A DNA stretch of 64,000 nt from Chamaelirium japonicum (Eukaryota; Streptophyta; Magnoliopsida; Liliales; Melanthiaceae): NCBI GenBank assembly GCA_947650365.1, contig CANTAL010000026.1:930001-994000 (forward strand), written 5' to 3'. Shown piece after piece: positions 1 to 10,134 of the stretch (positions are counted from its first letter, which is position 1; each line of letters begins with the position of its first letter). The notes below the pieces were generated by a model that saw only the letters and a list, made by a program, of their open reading frames with translations, was not told the DNA's origin and made no database searches. The position numbers and the translations under genes are program-made.

Positions 1-869
1 TGGTAGGTCGCTCCAGCGTTCTTCAGTCCGAACGGCATTACCCGATAGCAAAAAAGCTTTTGGTAGCCCGCCCCAGAATAGAAGGCAGTCTTCTCCTGAT
101 CTTCAACGTAGAGAGGTATCTGATTATACCCCGAATATCTATCCATAAAAGATAAGGCCCGAAACCCGACAGTTGCGTCGACCAGCGCGCCTATTCGCGG
201 AAGGGGGAATCCGTCCTTCGGGCATGCTTTGTTAAGGTCGGAGAAGTCAATGCACACTCTGACCGCCCCGCTCTTCTTGGGCACCGCCACAATATTGGAG
301 ATCCACTCGGGGAAGTGCACCTCGCGTATAAAGCCAGCTCGCTCTAGCTTGTCTATCTCTGCCGCCACTGCAATGGACTTCGCAGTAGATATGTGCCGAG
401 CTTTTTGCTTGACCGGCGGGAATTCTTTCATGGTGTGCAGACGATGACAGGCGACCTCCGGGTCAATCCCTGGCATGTCCGCGAAGCTCCAGGCGAATAC
501 GTCAAGGTATTCCCTGAGTATGTTGGTTAGGGCCAGGACCTCGCCCTTGGTTAGCGAGGTCCCGAGACTAACAATCCTCGACCCGTCCTCGCTACCGATG
601 TTGACTTCTTGTAGCGGCTCGGCGACAGGAAAACTTCCTCTCTGGGACCCTGGTAGGCGACCTTTCTCCTCGAGCTCAAGATCCACACCGCTCCCACCCG
701 GGGGTGAAGTAGGGGATTTAAGTGAGGAGACCTCTCTCGGGCTTTGAGGGAGCCCGCTCGAGGTGGGCGTTAATTGCTAGGAGGGCGCGGGCCTCTTGGC
801 CTCAGCGACCTCAACGTCTGCGAGGTGAAAGACGTCCTGCTCGCACCTGGTAGCGACGACCTGGTCTCC
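1..869 (-). pseudogene. pol: reverse transcriptase, N-terminal half, with in-frame TAG
   Basis: This continues the protease frame: GDQVVATRCEQDVF follows directly after TGA 870-872. A linker contains TAG at 777-779, then come EYLDVFAWSFADMPGIDP (about 470-525) and KSIAVAAEIDKLERAGFIRE (about 325-390). The reverse transcriptase fingers and palm follow: VAVPKKSGAVRVCIDFSDLN, KACPKDGFPLPRI, FMDRYSGYNQI with the first catalytic Asp, and CYRVMPFGLKNAGATY at 1-50. The YxDD motif with the other two catalytic Asp residues would lie just past base 1 and cannot be judged. The product would copy element RNA into DNA inside the particle. Motif order and spacing are normal; only the TAG breaks it. Confidence 0.92.
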
Positions 870-2756
870 TCAAATTGCCACGACCCCTCCGTTGGTGGAA
901 AACTTGAGGGCCTGGTGATTAGGCGAGGACACCGCTTTCATCTGCCTCAACCAAGGTCGCCCTAGGATGGCATTGAAAGTGGACTGTCCATCCACCACCG
1001 CAAAACGGACTTGACGTACCTCCGGGCCCGTCGTTACGGTGAGGGTTATCTCCCCTACCACCTTAGCGACCTCGCCAGTGAAACCGGTGAGCGAGCCCGT
1101 TGAGGGAGACAAATCAATTTGTCTCAATCCCATTCGCTGGAAGGCCGATAAGAACAGGATGTCTACGGCACTTCCTGGGTCTACCAGGACCCACCTTACT
1201 TCGATGTTCGCCATCATAAGGCGTATGACGAGGGGATCATTGTGGGGGGTAACAACCCCGGCCATGTTCTCCTCCGAGAACCAAATAAAGTCTCGGGCTT
1301 CTACCCTTGGTGTTTGGAGCAATACAGGGGTTAGAGAAACGGAGAATACCTTCTGAGCCCGCTCCATCTCTCTAACTTGTCGACGAACCTCGTTGCTGGA
1401 TCTTGGGCCGTTCAGGCACCCGCTGATGGTGTGATAGACCACCGGCCCTCCTAGGGGAGGTGGAGGCAGGGCGGGCTCAGCGGGCCCCGGGCAATCTCCT
1501 TCCCGAGGAGCTCGCACCGGTATCACCTCGAATCTCCTGGGAGGCAAAATGAACTGATCCAAATGGCCTTGGGTGACCAAGTCCTCGAGGTGGTTCTTCA
1601 GAGCCCGGTATCTGTTGGTGAGATGCCCGGGGCTGCGATAAAAGGCGCACCGCCGTGTGTTGTCGGTAGAGCCGGGCTCCCCGACTTGCAGGGGTGGTGG
1701 GTACTGAAAGAAAGGTTCATTCCGGATCTGGTGAAAGACTTGCCCTGGCGAGTGGGTTAATACGATGAAATCCCGCTCCCCGGGTCCCGGAGGCAGGCGC
1801 CAGTTCGCCGGCCTTCCAGCGACCACCGCGGGGATTTCAGCGGGCTGTATGGCAGGAGCTGCGGGCGGTCCGGGCAAAGGTACCACCAGTGGCGTCTCCC
1901 GCCTCTCCACAGCCTTAACGACGAGAGGTCGCAGAGCCAGAGGAGGTCGCTGCTCGACTGCCTTTCCCTTCCGATCTAACACCGCATCTTCGAGCTTGAT
2001 ATGTTGCTGGACAAGGGCGAAGAGCTCGACCATCGTGCGGGGATCCTTGATTACCAGCGCGTCATGAAGTTTGCTTCCCTCAGGGAGGGCGTTCCGGAAA
2101 GCACTCACCGTTGTGCGATCTTGGCCGACAGCGTCCTCCAGAGCGAGGTAGGCGCTTCGAAAGCGCGTCGCAAAGCTTCGAAGGGTTTCGCGGGCTCCCA
2201 TGGCCAAGGTGAAGAGAGACTCAATCCTCTTAGGGGGTTGCCTGTTGTAGCGGTATTGCTCCAGGAACAATCTGGAGAGAGTAGGGAAATCTGGAATGGT
2301 GCCCGAAGGCAATTTGTGGAACCAGTTTAACGCCGAGCCCGTCAAACTGCTCGGGAAAGCCCAGCACAAGACATGGTCTTGGTCCCGGAAAAATAACAGC
2401 TTCCGGTAAGCCAATATATGGTCGACTGGATCTTGCGATCCATCGAACAGTACAAACTTAGGCGGGGTCCAATGGTGAGGGAAAACTCCTTGGTGCACCT
2501 CGCTCGTGAAGGGCGAGCTACCTCCGTGGGCGGCGAGGTCCTCCAGCAGGCCAACCGTCGCGTTAGGTCGCTGCCAGTGCCCGGGGAAAGCTCCCAAAGG
2601 CGACTGCGCATGTCCTATGCGGTCGTGCGCGCTCCCTCGGGGGAGGTTCAGATCCACACAGCGGGGACCACCGGGGGCTACCGCTCGGCGGCCTCCTCGC
2701 TGTTCGCCTGCGGGCTCTTTCAGCGCTACGGTAAGCCGGTGAGAGGCCGTTGCCTC
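870..2756 (-). pseudogene. gag-pro: Gag core, degenerate zinc knuckle and aspartic protease segment
   Basis: The open stretch runs from just after TGA 2757-2759 to TGA 870-872. Numbering from the GTG codon at 2657: residues about 65-200 match the retrotransposon Gag capsid domain (FVLFDGSQDPVDHI, then LNWFHKLPSGTI and LFLEQY). Residues 337-350 sit where plant relatives have a CCHC-type zinc knuckle, but only the first Cys and the GH remain (CAFYRSPGHLTNRYR), with Tyr and Arg at two expected ligand positions. Residues about 458-580 are a retropepsin-type aspartic protease with PHNDPLV before it, the active-site loop VDPGSAVDIL (about 492-501) and the flap-distal ILGRPWL (564-570). The usual Asp-Ser/Thr-Gly triad reads Asp-Pro-Gly. 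The stop at 870 falls in a spot where the family frame continues. Confidence 0.88.
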
Positions 2757-2825
2757 TCAAACTTCAGAAGGGGTAGCCACCGCGGGCTCTTTCCCTCATC
2801 GTCGATGGCGCGGGTCGGGATCCCG

Positions 2826-3281
2826 CTATAGAGATCTCGCCTCTGACTCGTTAGAATCGGCGCTCCGGCTACGGCGGCGAGGGATGGTCGCCCGCGAGGT
2901 CGCCTGGTTGCTAGACCGCTGGGTTACTAGCTTCTGCAACCTCGTAAGCGGGGTTTCCGGCACCCCGCGCACGGCCGTTCTCTCGACCGGGGGTTCCCGA
3001 TGGGAAGCCTGCCGAGCCGGAGTGTTTGTGGGCGGGCGCGATGTTGAAGCTGGTGGTCGCACCGGAGATGCCGTCTTCGCCGGCCCGGGCCGTCGGCTGG
3101 CCGCCGGAACCTGACGCAGTCGCGTCAGTTCCTCCAACATTGCTCGCTGAGTGGCCAACACCTCCAGCAGGAGATGGTCACTGAGAGGGACAGGGGGCTG
3201 AGGGGTATCTACGGGAGGTTCGCTGCGCGCGGACCTCACACGGGTCCTCGGTCGCCTGCGTCCCCATGTCACCGGAGCCAT
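2826..3281 (-). pseudogene. gag: Gag N-terminal segment
   Basis: This open stretch of about 150 codons begins MAPVTWGRRRPR and is rich in arginine, proline and serine. It holds a short helix-like segment (LLLEVLATQRAMLEELTRLRQ, roughly residues 40-60) of the coiled-coil type often seen near the start of plant gypsy Gag. It ends at TAG 2826-2828. The same frame goes on after that stop through two TGA codons into the main Gag core, so I read it as the head of the same protein. There are no catalytic residues here; its role would be particle assembly in the cytoplasm. Confidence 0.7.
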
Positions 3282-3346
3282 CTTTGGGTTACGAGAGCCC
3301 CCGGCGTTCAACCGCGTGGTTGTGGGCGTTCTCGCAGGAACCAGTC

Positions 3347-3369
3347 AAAAGATTCCACAGACGGCGCCA
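3347..3369 (-). other. primer-binding site for minus-strand DNA synthesis
   Basis: On the minus strand TGGCGCCGTCTGTGG begins three bases after the LTR end. Sites that begin TGGCGCC pair with the CCA end of a tRNA and are common in plant gypsy elements. The first nine bases fit tRNA-Asp as I recall it, but the rest does not, so the exact tRNA is uncertain. Confidence 0.72.
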
Positions 3370-3565
3370 AAATGTTCGGGGGAATTTTTTGCTGGTCCGT
3401 GCGGGCTGCCTGCAAGACAAAGAAAAAGCGTAAGAATGGCTGGCTCCCTTAGGAGCGCAGACCCTCCGACGCTCAAGTCAGTCTCAGGTGCACAATGGCG
3501 AGCTATAATGGATGAAAGTGGTAGGGATGAAGGTTTCGAACCTGTACTTTAGAGCCTGGGGGTGG

Positions 3566-3575
3566 GCATTTATAG
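3566..3575 (-). promoter_or_regulatory. LTR TATA box
   Basis: CTATAAATGC on the minus strand sits about 195 bases from the LTR inner edge. It would start the element RNA near 3540, leaving a normal R-U5 length before the primer-binding site. Confidence 0.5.
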
Positions 3576-3599
3576 ACATTGGCGACCTACCGTTGCCCG

Positions 3600-3606
3600 A
3601 CACGTG
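3600..3606 (-). promoter_or_regulatory. G-box-like CACGTG element in LTR U3
   Basis: The palindrome CACGTG at 3601-3606 lies about 25 bases upstream of the TATA box in the element's direction. Further ACGT cores occur at 3637-3640, 3674-3677 and 3829-3832. In plants such cores bind bZIP or bHLH factors, often in stress-responsive promoters. Function here is inferred from position only. Confidence 0.35.
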
Positions 3607-4076
3607 GAGATTCTTTCCAGCGCCTTCTAGACCCCCACGTTCTGGCTCGTGTGGGTCTCTGTCAGTCCTTGGAACGTGCGTCCCTGACATTCTTTGTCGT
3701 CGAGCCTGCCAGGCGGTTTGAGTGGGGGAGAGCATCTTTCTTGTTGCTACCAGGTGACTTTCTGGAATGTTCAAGTCCGGGAGGTCTCAAAATCGTCAAG
3801 GGCGGGCTTCCGTGGACCACATTTGTCCACGTAGCTTCAGTGTGGTTTCGACACCTGGCAGCCCTTCATGCTGCCCTATTGCGGGCGACCTCAGGTGGGA
3901 AGCCAGGGCGAGCTCGCCCTTCATTGCTCCACCTTCCCCTTCATATCCATCAAGAGTCGGACCTCATAGGAGCGACCTCTTCGATAAACAGGGGGGGTCT
4001 GGCGAGCTGGGGGCGTTCGTGGTGCCGATGTCTTTGTTATGCATGATGGTCTAACTCCCGCTGCCACTGCAAGCGA

Positions 4077-4275
4077 ATTCTCGTGCGAGCTTGGTGAGCT
4101 CTTGAGCGAGCTTGGGCGAGCTCCTGAGTAAGCTTGGGTGAGCTCCTGAGCGAGCTTTTGGCGAGCTCCTGAACGAGCTTTGGCGAGCTCCTAAGCGAGC
4201 TTAGGCGAGCTCCAGCGCCAGCTTGATCGAGCTCCTGAGCGTGCTTGGGCGAGCTCCTGAGCGAGCTCTTTGCCT
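4077..4275. repeat. 22-bp minisatellite inside the LTR
   Basis: About nine imperfect copies of a roughly 22-base unit (GCGAGCTTGGGCGAGCTCCTGA) run head to tail. Each contains GAGCTC or a close variant. A lone related piece (GCGAACTCCTGGGCGAG) lies at about 4340-4357. Short tandem copies in U3 are common in plant LTRs and may act as enhancer-like repeats. The unit is unrelated in sequence to the neighbouring 23-bp satellite. Confidence 0.85.
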
Positions 4276-4375
4276 AGGGCCCTTCAGCCCAATGTGGATC
4301 TCGCTCCCTGTCAAGATGATTTGGTGAGCATGGGGGGGGGCGAACTCCTGGGCGAGTTTCAGCTACCCCCCAATA

Positions 4376-5089
4376 GATCGTACGAATGAATTAGAATGGA
4401 TCGTACAAATGGATTAGAATGGATCGTACGAATGAATTAGAATAGCTCATATGAATGAATTAGAATGAATCGTATGAATGAATTAGAATGGTTACATTCG
4501 TGCGAATGAATTAGAATAGATCATACGAATGAATTAGAATGGATCGTACGAATGAATTAGAATGGATACATTTGTGCGAATGAATTAGAATGGATCGTAT
4601 ATTCGTGCAAATAAATTAGAATGGATCGTACAAATAAATTAGAATGGATCGTACGAATGAGTTAGAATGGATCGTGCGAATGAATTAGAATGGATCGTAC
4701 GAATGAATTAGAATGGATCCACCGAGTGAGTTAGAATGGATCAGACGAATGAATTAGAATGGATCGTACGAATGAATTAGAATGGATTGTGCGAATGAAT
4801 TAGAATAGATCGTATGAATGAATTAGAATGGATCGTACGAATGAATTAGAATAGCTCATATGAATGAATTAGAATGGATCGTACAAATGAATTAGAATGG
4901 ATCGTACGAATGAATTAGAATAGATCCACCGAATGAATTAGAATGGATCATACGAATGAATTAGAATGGATCGTACAAATGAATTAGAATGGATTCTGCG
5001 AATGAATTAGAATGGATCGTATGAATGAATAAGAATGGATCGTACGAATGAATTAGAATGGATCGTGCGAATGAATTAGAATGAATCGT
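4376..5089 (+). repeat. satellite block, plus form, next to the LTR
   Basis: The first unit begins GATCGTACGAATG directly after the LTR end. The block holds 23-bp units with scattered 28-bp ones, and several copies of the variants GGATCCACCGAATGAG and AGCTCATATGAATG. No gene. Confidence 0.93.
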
Positions 5090-6169
5090 ACGATCCATTC
5101 TAATTCATTCGCACGAATGTATCCATTCTAATTCAATCGTACAATCCATTCTAATTCATTCGCACGATCCATTCTAATTCATTCGTATGATCCATTTTAA
5201 TTCATTCCTACGATCTACTCTAATTCATTCGCTCGAATGTATCCATTCTAATTCATTCGTACAATCCATTCTAATTCATTCGCACGATCCATTTTAATTC
5301 ATTCGTATGATCCATTCTAATTCATTCGTACGATCCATTCTAATTCATTTGTATGATCCATTCTAACTCATTCGCACAAATGTATCCATTCTAATTCATT
5401 CGTACGATCCATTCTAATTCATTCGCACGATCCATTCTAATACATTCGTACGATCCATTCTAATTCATTCGTACGATCCATTCTAATTCATTCGCACAAA
5501 TGTATCCATTCTAATTCATTCGTACGATCCATTCTAATTCATTCGCACGACCCATTCTAATTCATTCGTACGATCCATTCTAATTCATTCGCACGATCCA
5601 TTCTAATTCATTCGTACGATCCATTCTAATTCATTCGCTCGAATGTATCCATTCTAATGCATTCGTATGATCCATTCTAATTCATTCGTACGATCCATTA
5701 TAATCCATTCGTATGATCCATTCTAATTTATTCGTATGATCCATTCTAATTCATTCACACAAATGTAACCTTTATAATTCATTTGTACGATCCATTCTAA
5801 TTCATTCGTACGATCCATTCTAATCCATTCGTACGATCCATTCTAATTCATTCGCATGAATGTAACCATTCAAATTCATTCGTACGATCCATTCTAATTC
5901 ATTCCTACAATCCATTCTAATTCATTCGCACGAATGTATCCATTCTAATTCATTTGCACGATCCATTCTAATTCATTCGTACGATCCATTCTAATTCATT
6001 CGCTCGAATGTATCCATTCTAATTCATTCGTACGATCCATTCTAATTCATTCGTACGATCCATTCTAATCCATTCGTACGATCCATTCTAATTCATTCGT
6101 ACAATGCGTTCTAATCCATTCGTATGATCCATTCTAATTCATTCGTACGAACCATTCTAATTCATTCGT
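5090..6169 (-). repeat. satellite block, minus form
   Basis: This is complement-form array between a GATCGTACGATC-type switch at 5090 and an ATTCGTACGAAT-type switch at 6170. With the flanking plus blocks it forms large inverted repeats. No gene. Confidence 0.93.
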
Positions 6170-6187
6170 ACGAATGAATTAGAATGG
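6152..6187. repeat. perfect 36-bp palindrome at an orientation switch
   Basis: Arms of 18 bases (6152-6169 and 6170-6187) are exact reverse complements, centred on GTAC at 6168-6171. It is the clearest example of a minus-to-plus switch placed on the unit's own 4-base palindrome. Confidence 0.93.
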
Positions 6188-9100
6188 ATACATTCGTGCG
6201 AATGAATTAGAATGGATCGTACAAATGAATTAGAATTGATCGTACGAATGAATTAGAATAGATTGTACGATTGAATTAGAATTGATACATTCGTACGAAT
6301 GAATTAGAATGGATCGTGCGAATGAATTAGAATGGATCGTACGAATGAATTAGAATGTATCGTGCGAATAAATTAAAATGGGTGTGCGAATGAATTAGAA
6401 TGGATCATACGAATGAATTAGAATGGATCGTGCGAATGAATTAGAATGGATCGTACGAATGAATTAGAATGGATACATTCGTGCAAATGAATTAGAATGG
6501 ATCGTATGGATGAATTAGAATGGATCGTACGAATGAATTAGAATGAATCGTAAGAATGAATTAGAATGGATCGTACGAATGAATTAGAATGAATCGTACA
6601 AATGAATAAGAGTGGATCGTGCGAATAAATTAGAATGGATACATTCTTGCGAATAAAATAGAATGGACCGTATGAATGAATTAGAATGGATCATGCGAAT
6701 GAATTAGAATCGATACATTCGTGCGAATGAATTAGAAAGGATTGTGCGAATGAATTAGAATGGATCGTGCGAATGAATTTGAATGGATCGTGCGAATGAA
6801 TTAGAATGGATCATACGAATGACTTAGAATGGATCGTACGAATGAATTAGAATGGATACATTCGTGCGAATGAATTAGAATGGATCGTACGAATGAATTA
6901 GACTGGATCGTACGAATAAATTAGAATGGATACATTCATGCAAATGAATTAGAATGGATTGTACGAATGAATTAGAATGGATCATACGAATGAATTAGAA
7001 TGGATCGTACGAATGAATTAGAATGGATCATATGAATGAATTAGAATGGTTACATTCGTGCGAATGAATTAGAATGGCTCGTACGAATGGATTTGAATGG
7101 ATCATACGAATGGATTAGAACGCATTGTACGAATGAATTAGAATAGATACATTTGTGCGTATGAATTAGATTGCATCGTACGAATGAATTTGAATGGATT
7201 GTACGAATGAATTAGAATGGATCGTACGAATGAATTAGAATGGATCATGCGAATGAATTAGAATAGATCGTACGAATGAATTAGAATGGATCGTACGAAT
7301 AAATTAGAATGGATCGTGCGAATGAATTAGAATGGATCGTATGAATAAAATAGAATGGATCCACCGAATGAGTTAGAATGGATTATATGAATGATTTAGA
7401 ATGGATCGTACGAATGAATTAGAATGGATTAAGCGAATGAATTAGAATGGATACATTCATGCGAATGAATTAGAATGGAATGTAAGAATGAATTAGAATG
7501 GATCGTACTAATGAATTAGAATGGATCCATTCGTACGAATGAATTAGAATGGATCGTACGAATGAATTAGAATGGATCGAGCGAATAAATTAGAATTGAT
7601 CGTACGAATGAATTAGAATGGAATGTATGAATGAATTAGAATGGATCGTACGAATGAATCTGAATGGATCGTATGAATGAATTAGAATGGATCGAACGAA
7701 TGAATTAGAATGGATACATTCGAGCGAATGAATTAGAATGGATCGTACGAATGAATTAGAATGGATCATAGGAATGAATTAGAATGGATCGTGCAAATGA
7801 ATTAGAATGGATACATTCGTGCGAATGAATTAGAATGGATCGTAGGAATGAATTAGAATGGATTGTACGAATGAATTAGAATGGTTACATTCGTGCGAAT
7901 GAATTAGAATGGATCGTACGAATGGATTAGAATGGATCGTACGAATGCATTAGAATAGATCGTACGAATGAATTAGAATGGATCGTACAAATAAATTAGA
8001 AAGGTTACATTTGTGAGAATGAATTAGAATGGATCGTACGAATGGATTAGAATGGATCGTACGAATGGATTAGAATGGATCATACAAATGAATTAGAAAG
8101 GTTACATTCGTGAGAATGAATTAGAATGGATCGTACGAATGAATTAGAATGGATCATAGGAATGAATTAGAATGGATTGTGCAAATGAATTAGAATGGAT
8201 ACATTCGTGCGAATGAATTAGAATGGATCGTAGGAATGAATTAGAATGGATCGTACGAATGAATTAGAATGGTTACATTCGTGCGAATGAATTAGAATGG
8301 ATCGTACGAATGGATTAGAATGGATCGTACGAATGGATTATAGTGGATCGTACAATCGAATTAAAAAGGTTACATTTGTGAGAATGAATTAGAATGGATC
8401 GTACGAATGGATTAGAATGGATCGTACGAATGGAATAGAATGGATCGTACGAATGAATTAGAATGAATCATACAAATGAATTAGAAAGGTTACATTCGTG
8501 AGAATGAATTAGAATGGATCGTACGAATGAATTAGAATGGATCATGCGAATGAATTTGAATGGATCGTACGAATGAATTAGAATGGATCGAACATATGAA
8601 TAAGAATGGATACATTCGAGCGAATGAATTAGAATAGATCGTAGGAATGAATTAGAATGGATCATATGAATGAATTAGAATTGATCGTACGAACGAATTA
8701 GAATGGATCGTACGAACGAACTAGAATGGATTGTATGAACGAATTAGAATGGATCGTACGAATGAATTAGAATGGATACATTCGAGCGAATGAATTAGAA
8801 TGGATCGTACGAATGAATTAGAATGGATCATAGGAATGAATTAGAATGGATCGTGCAAATGAATTAGCATGGATACATTTGTGCGAATGAATTAGAATGG
8901 ATCGTGCGAATGAATTAGAATGGATCATACGAATGAATTAGAATGGATATATTTAAATGAATAAATTAGAATGGATCATACGAATGAATTAGAATGGATC
9001 GTACGAATGAATTAGAATGGATCGTGCAAATGAATTAGAATCGATCGTACGAATGAATTAGAATGGATCGTACGAATGAATTAGATCGTACGAATGAATT

Positions 9101-9229
9101 AGAATGGATCATACGAATGAATTAAAATGGATACATTCGAGCGAATGAATTAGAATAGATCGTAGGAATGAATTAGAATGGATCGTATGAATGAATTAGA
9201 ATGTAACCTTTTTAATTAGAATAGATCGT
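6170..9229 (+). repeat. satellite block, plus form, with diverged copy of the 1.15-kb composite
   Basis: A plus-form array of about 3 kb. From about 6900 to 7990 the order of variant units (TACATTCATGCAAATG, then AACGCATTGTACG, TTGCATCGTACG and GGATCCACCGAATGAG) matches that at 15990-18355. The end of the block has composites of 97 and 120 bases that begin GGTTACATT and GTGAGAATG, for example at 8003, 8100, 8368 and 8488. No gene. Confidence 0.9.
9201..9218. repeat. micro-inversion inside a plus block
   Basis: A single minus-form fragment (GAATGTAACCTTT) interrupts plus-form units for under 20 bases, just before the large switch at 9230. The same scar recurs at 19559-19574 and 31741-31756, showing that those regions share descent. 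Confidence 0.75.
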
Positions 9230-10134
9230 ACGATCCATTCTAATTCATTCTCACAAATGTAACCTTTCTAATTCATTTGTACGATCCATTCTAATTCATT
9301 CGTACGATCCATTCTAATCCATTCATACGATCCATTCTAATCCATTCGTATGATCCATTCTAATTCATTCGCACGAATGTAACCATTCTAATTCTCATTC
9401 ATTCGTACGATCCATTCTAATTCATTCGCACTATCCATTCTAATCCATTCGTACGATCCATTCTAATTCATTCGTATGATCATTCGTTCGATACATTTGT
9501 ACGAATGAATTAGAATGGATCGTACGAATGAATTAGAATGAATCGTACGAATGAATTACAATGGATAGTGCGAATGAATTAGAATGGATCGTACGAATGA
9601 ATTAGATTTAGAATGGTTACATTCGTGCGAATGAATTAGAATGGATCATACGAATGGATTAGAATGGATCGTAAGAATGGATTAGAATGGATCGTACGAA
9701 TGAATTAGAATGGATCGTACAAATGAATTAGAAAGGTTACATTTGTGAGAATGAATTAGAATGGATCGTACGAATGGATTAGAATGGGTCGTACGAATGG
9801 ATTAGAATAGATCGTACGAATGAATTAGAATGGATCATACAAATGAATTAGAAATGTTACTTTCGTGAGAATGAATTAGAATGGATCGTGCGAATGAATT
9901 AGAATGGATACATTTGTGCGAATGAATTAGAATGGATCGTATATTCGTGCAAATAAATTAGAATTGATCGTACGAATGAATTAGAATGGATCTACCGAAT
10001 GATTTAGAATGGATCATACCATTGGATTAGAATGGATCGTACGAATGAATTAGAATAGATTGTGCGAATGGATTAGAATGGATCGTATGAATGAATAAGA
10101 ATGGATCGTACAAATGGATTAGAATGGATCGTAC
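9230..10134. repeat. satellite, minus then plus form
   Basis: Minus form from 9230 to 9500, then plus form to a GATCGTACGATTC switch at 10135. The same pair of switches is found at 19585/19852 and 31768/32035. No gene. Confidence 0.9.

Larger units (their letters stand above)
1..3281 (-). pseudogene. gag-pol: gag-pol polyprotein pseudogene (Gag, protease, partial reverse transcriptase)
   Basis: A single minus-strand frame carries recognisable retrotransposon protein from an ATG at 3279-3281 to base 1. In-frame stops lie at 2826-2828 (TAG), 2796-2798 (TGA), 2757-2759 (TGA), 870-872 (TGA) and 777-779 (TAG). Similarity to the family continues on both sides of the 870 stop in the same frame, so that stop is a point mutation inside the polyprotein and not a natural end. 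Three of the five stops are TGA, which CGA becomes after loss of a methylated C. I infer decay by methylation-driven mutation under silencing. The start is chosen because this ATG follows the primer-binding site by about 65 bases and opens a basic N-terminus typical of Gag. A TTG farther upstream at 3311 would add ten residues of no recognisable character. Confidence 0.9.
1..4375 (-). mobile_element. Ty3/gypsy LTR retrotransposon, 5' part, decayed, cut by window edge
   Basis: Read on the minus strand the parts come in the order expected for a gypsy element: LTR, primer-binding site, untranslated leader, Gag, aspartic protease, then reverse transcriptase running off base 1. RNase H, integrase and the 3' LTR would lie beyond the window. 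Protease before reverse transcriptase in one frame with Gag fits Ty3/gypsy. The motifs DLNKACPKDGFPLP and FMDRYSGYNQI suggest the plant Tat/Retand-type branch (family knowledge; moderate confidence). The coding frame holds five nonsense codons and no frameshift that I can see, so this copy is dead or needs help from intact relatives. It is visibly richer in G and C than the satellite it abuts at about 4375. Confidence 0.93.
3373..4375 (-). repeat. long terminal repeat (5' LTR of the minus-strand element)
   Basis: On the plus strand the inner edge starts TGTTCGGGGG, right next to the primer-binding site. The outer edge is CCCCCCAATA, ending about 4375, an imperfect inverted match to the inner edge with the final CA changed to TA. 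The size of about 1.0 kb suits a plant gypsy LTR. From high to low coordinates it contains tandem 22-bp copies, a promoter-like zone with ACGT boxes and a TATA box near 3570, then about 165 bases that would be R and U5. The second LTR is outside the window, so the boundary cannot be checked by pairing. Confidence 0.75.

Noticed and set aside
870..872. Natural end of gag with pol made by readthrough
   Set aside because: The stop lies downstream of the protease core and within a conserved stretch, and a second stop follows at 777-779, so decay is more likely. Stop readthrough remains possible only if intact relatives share it.
229..4054. Plus-strand and other-frame open frames in the retroelement and LTR
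   Set aside because: They overlap the minus-strand gag-pol or the non-coding LTR and show no protein family features; they are shadows of the GC-rich coding strand.
5090..6169. Foldback or MITE-type transposon between facing array blocks
   Set aside because: The sequence between switches is the same satellite, with no distinct interior, no target-site duplication and no transposase.
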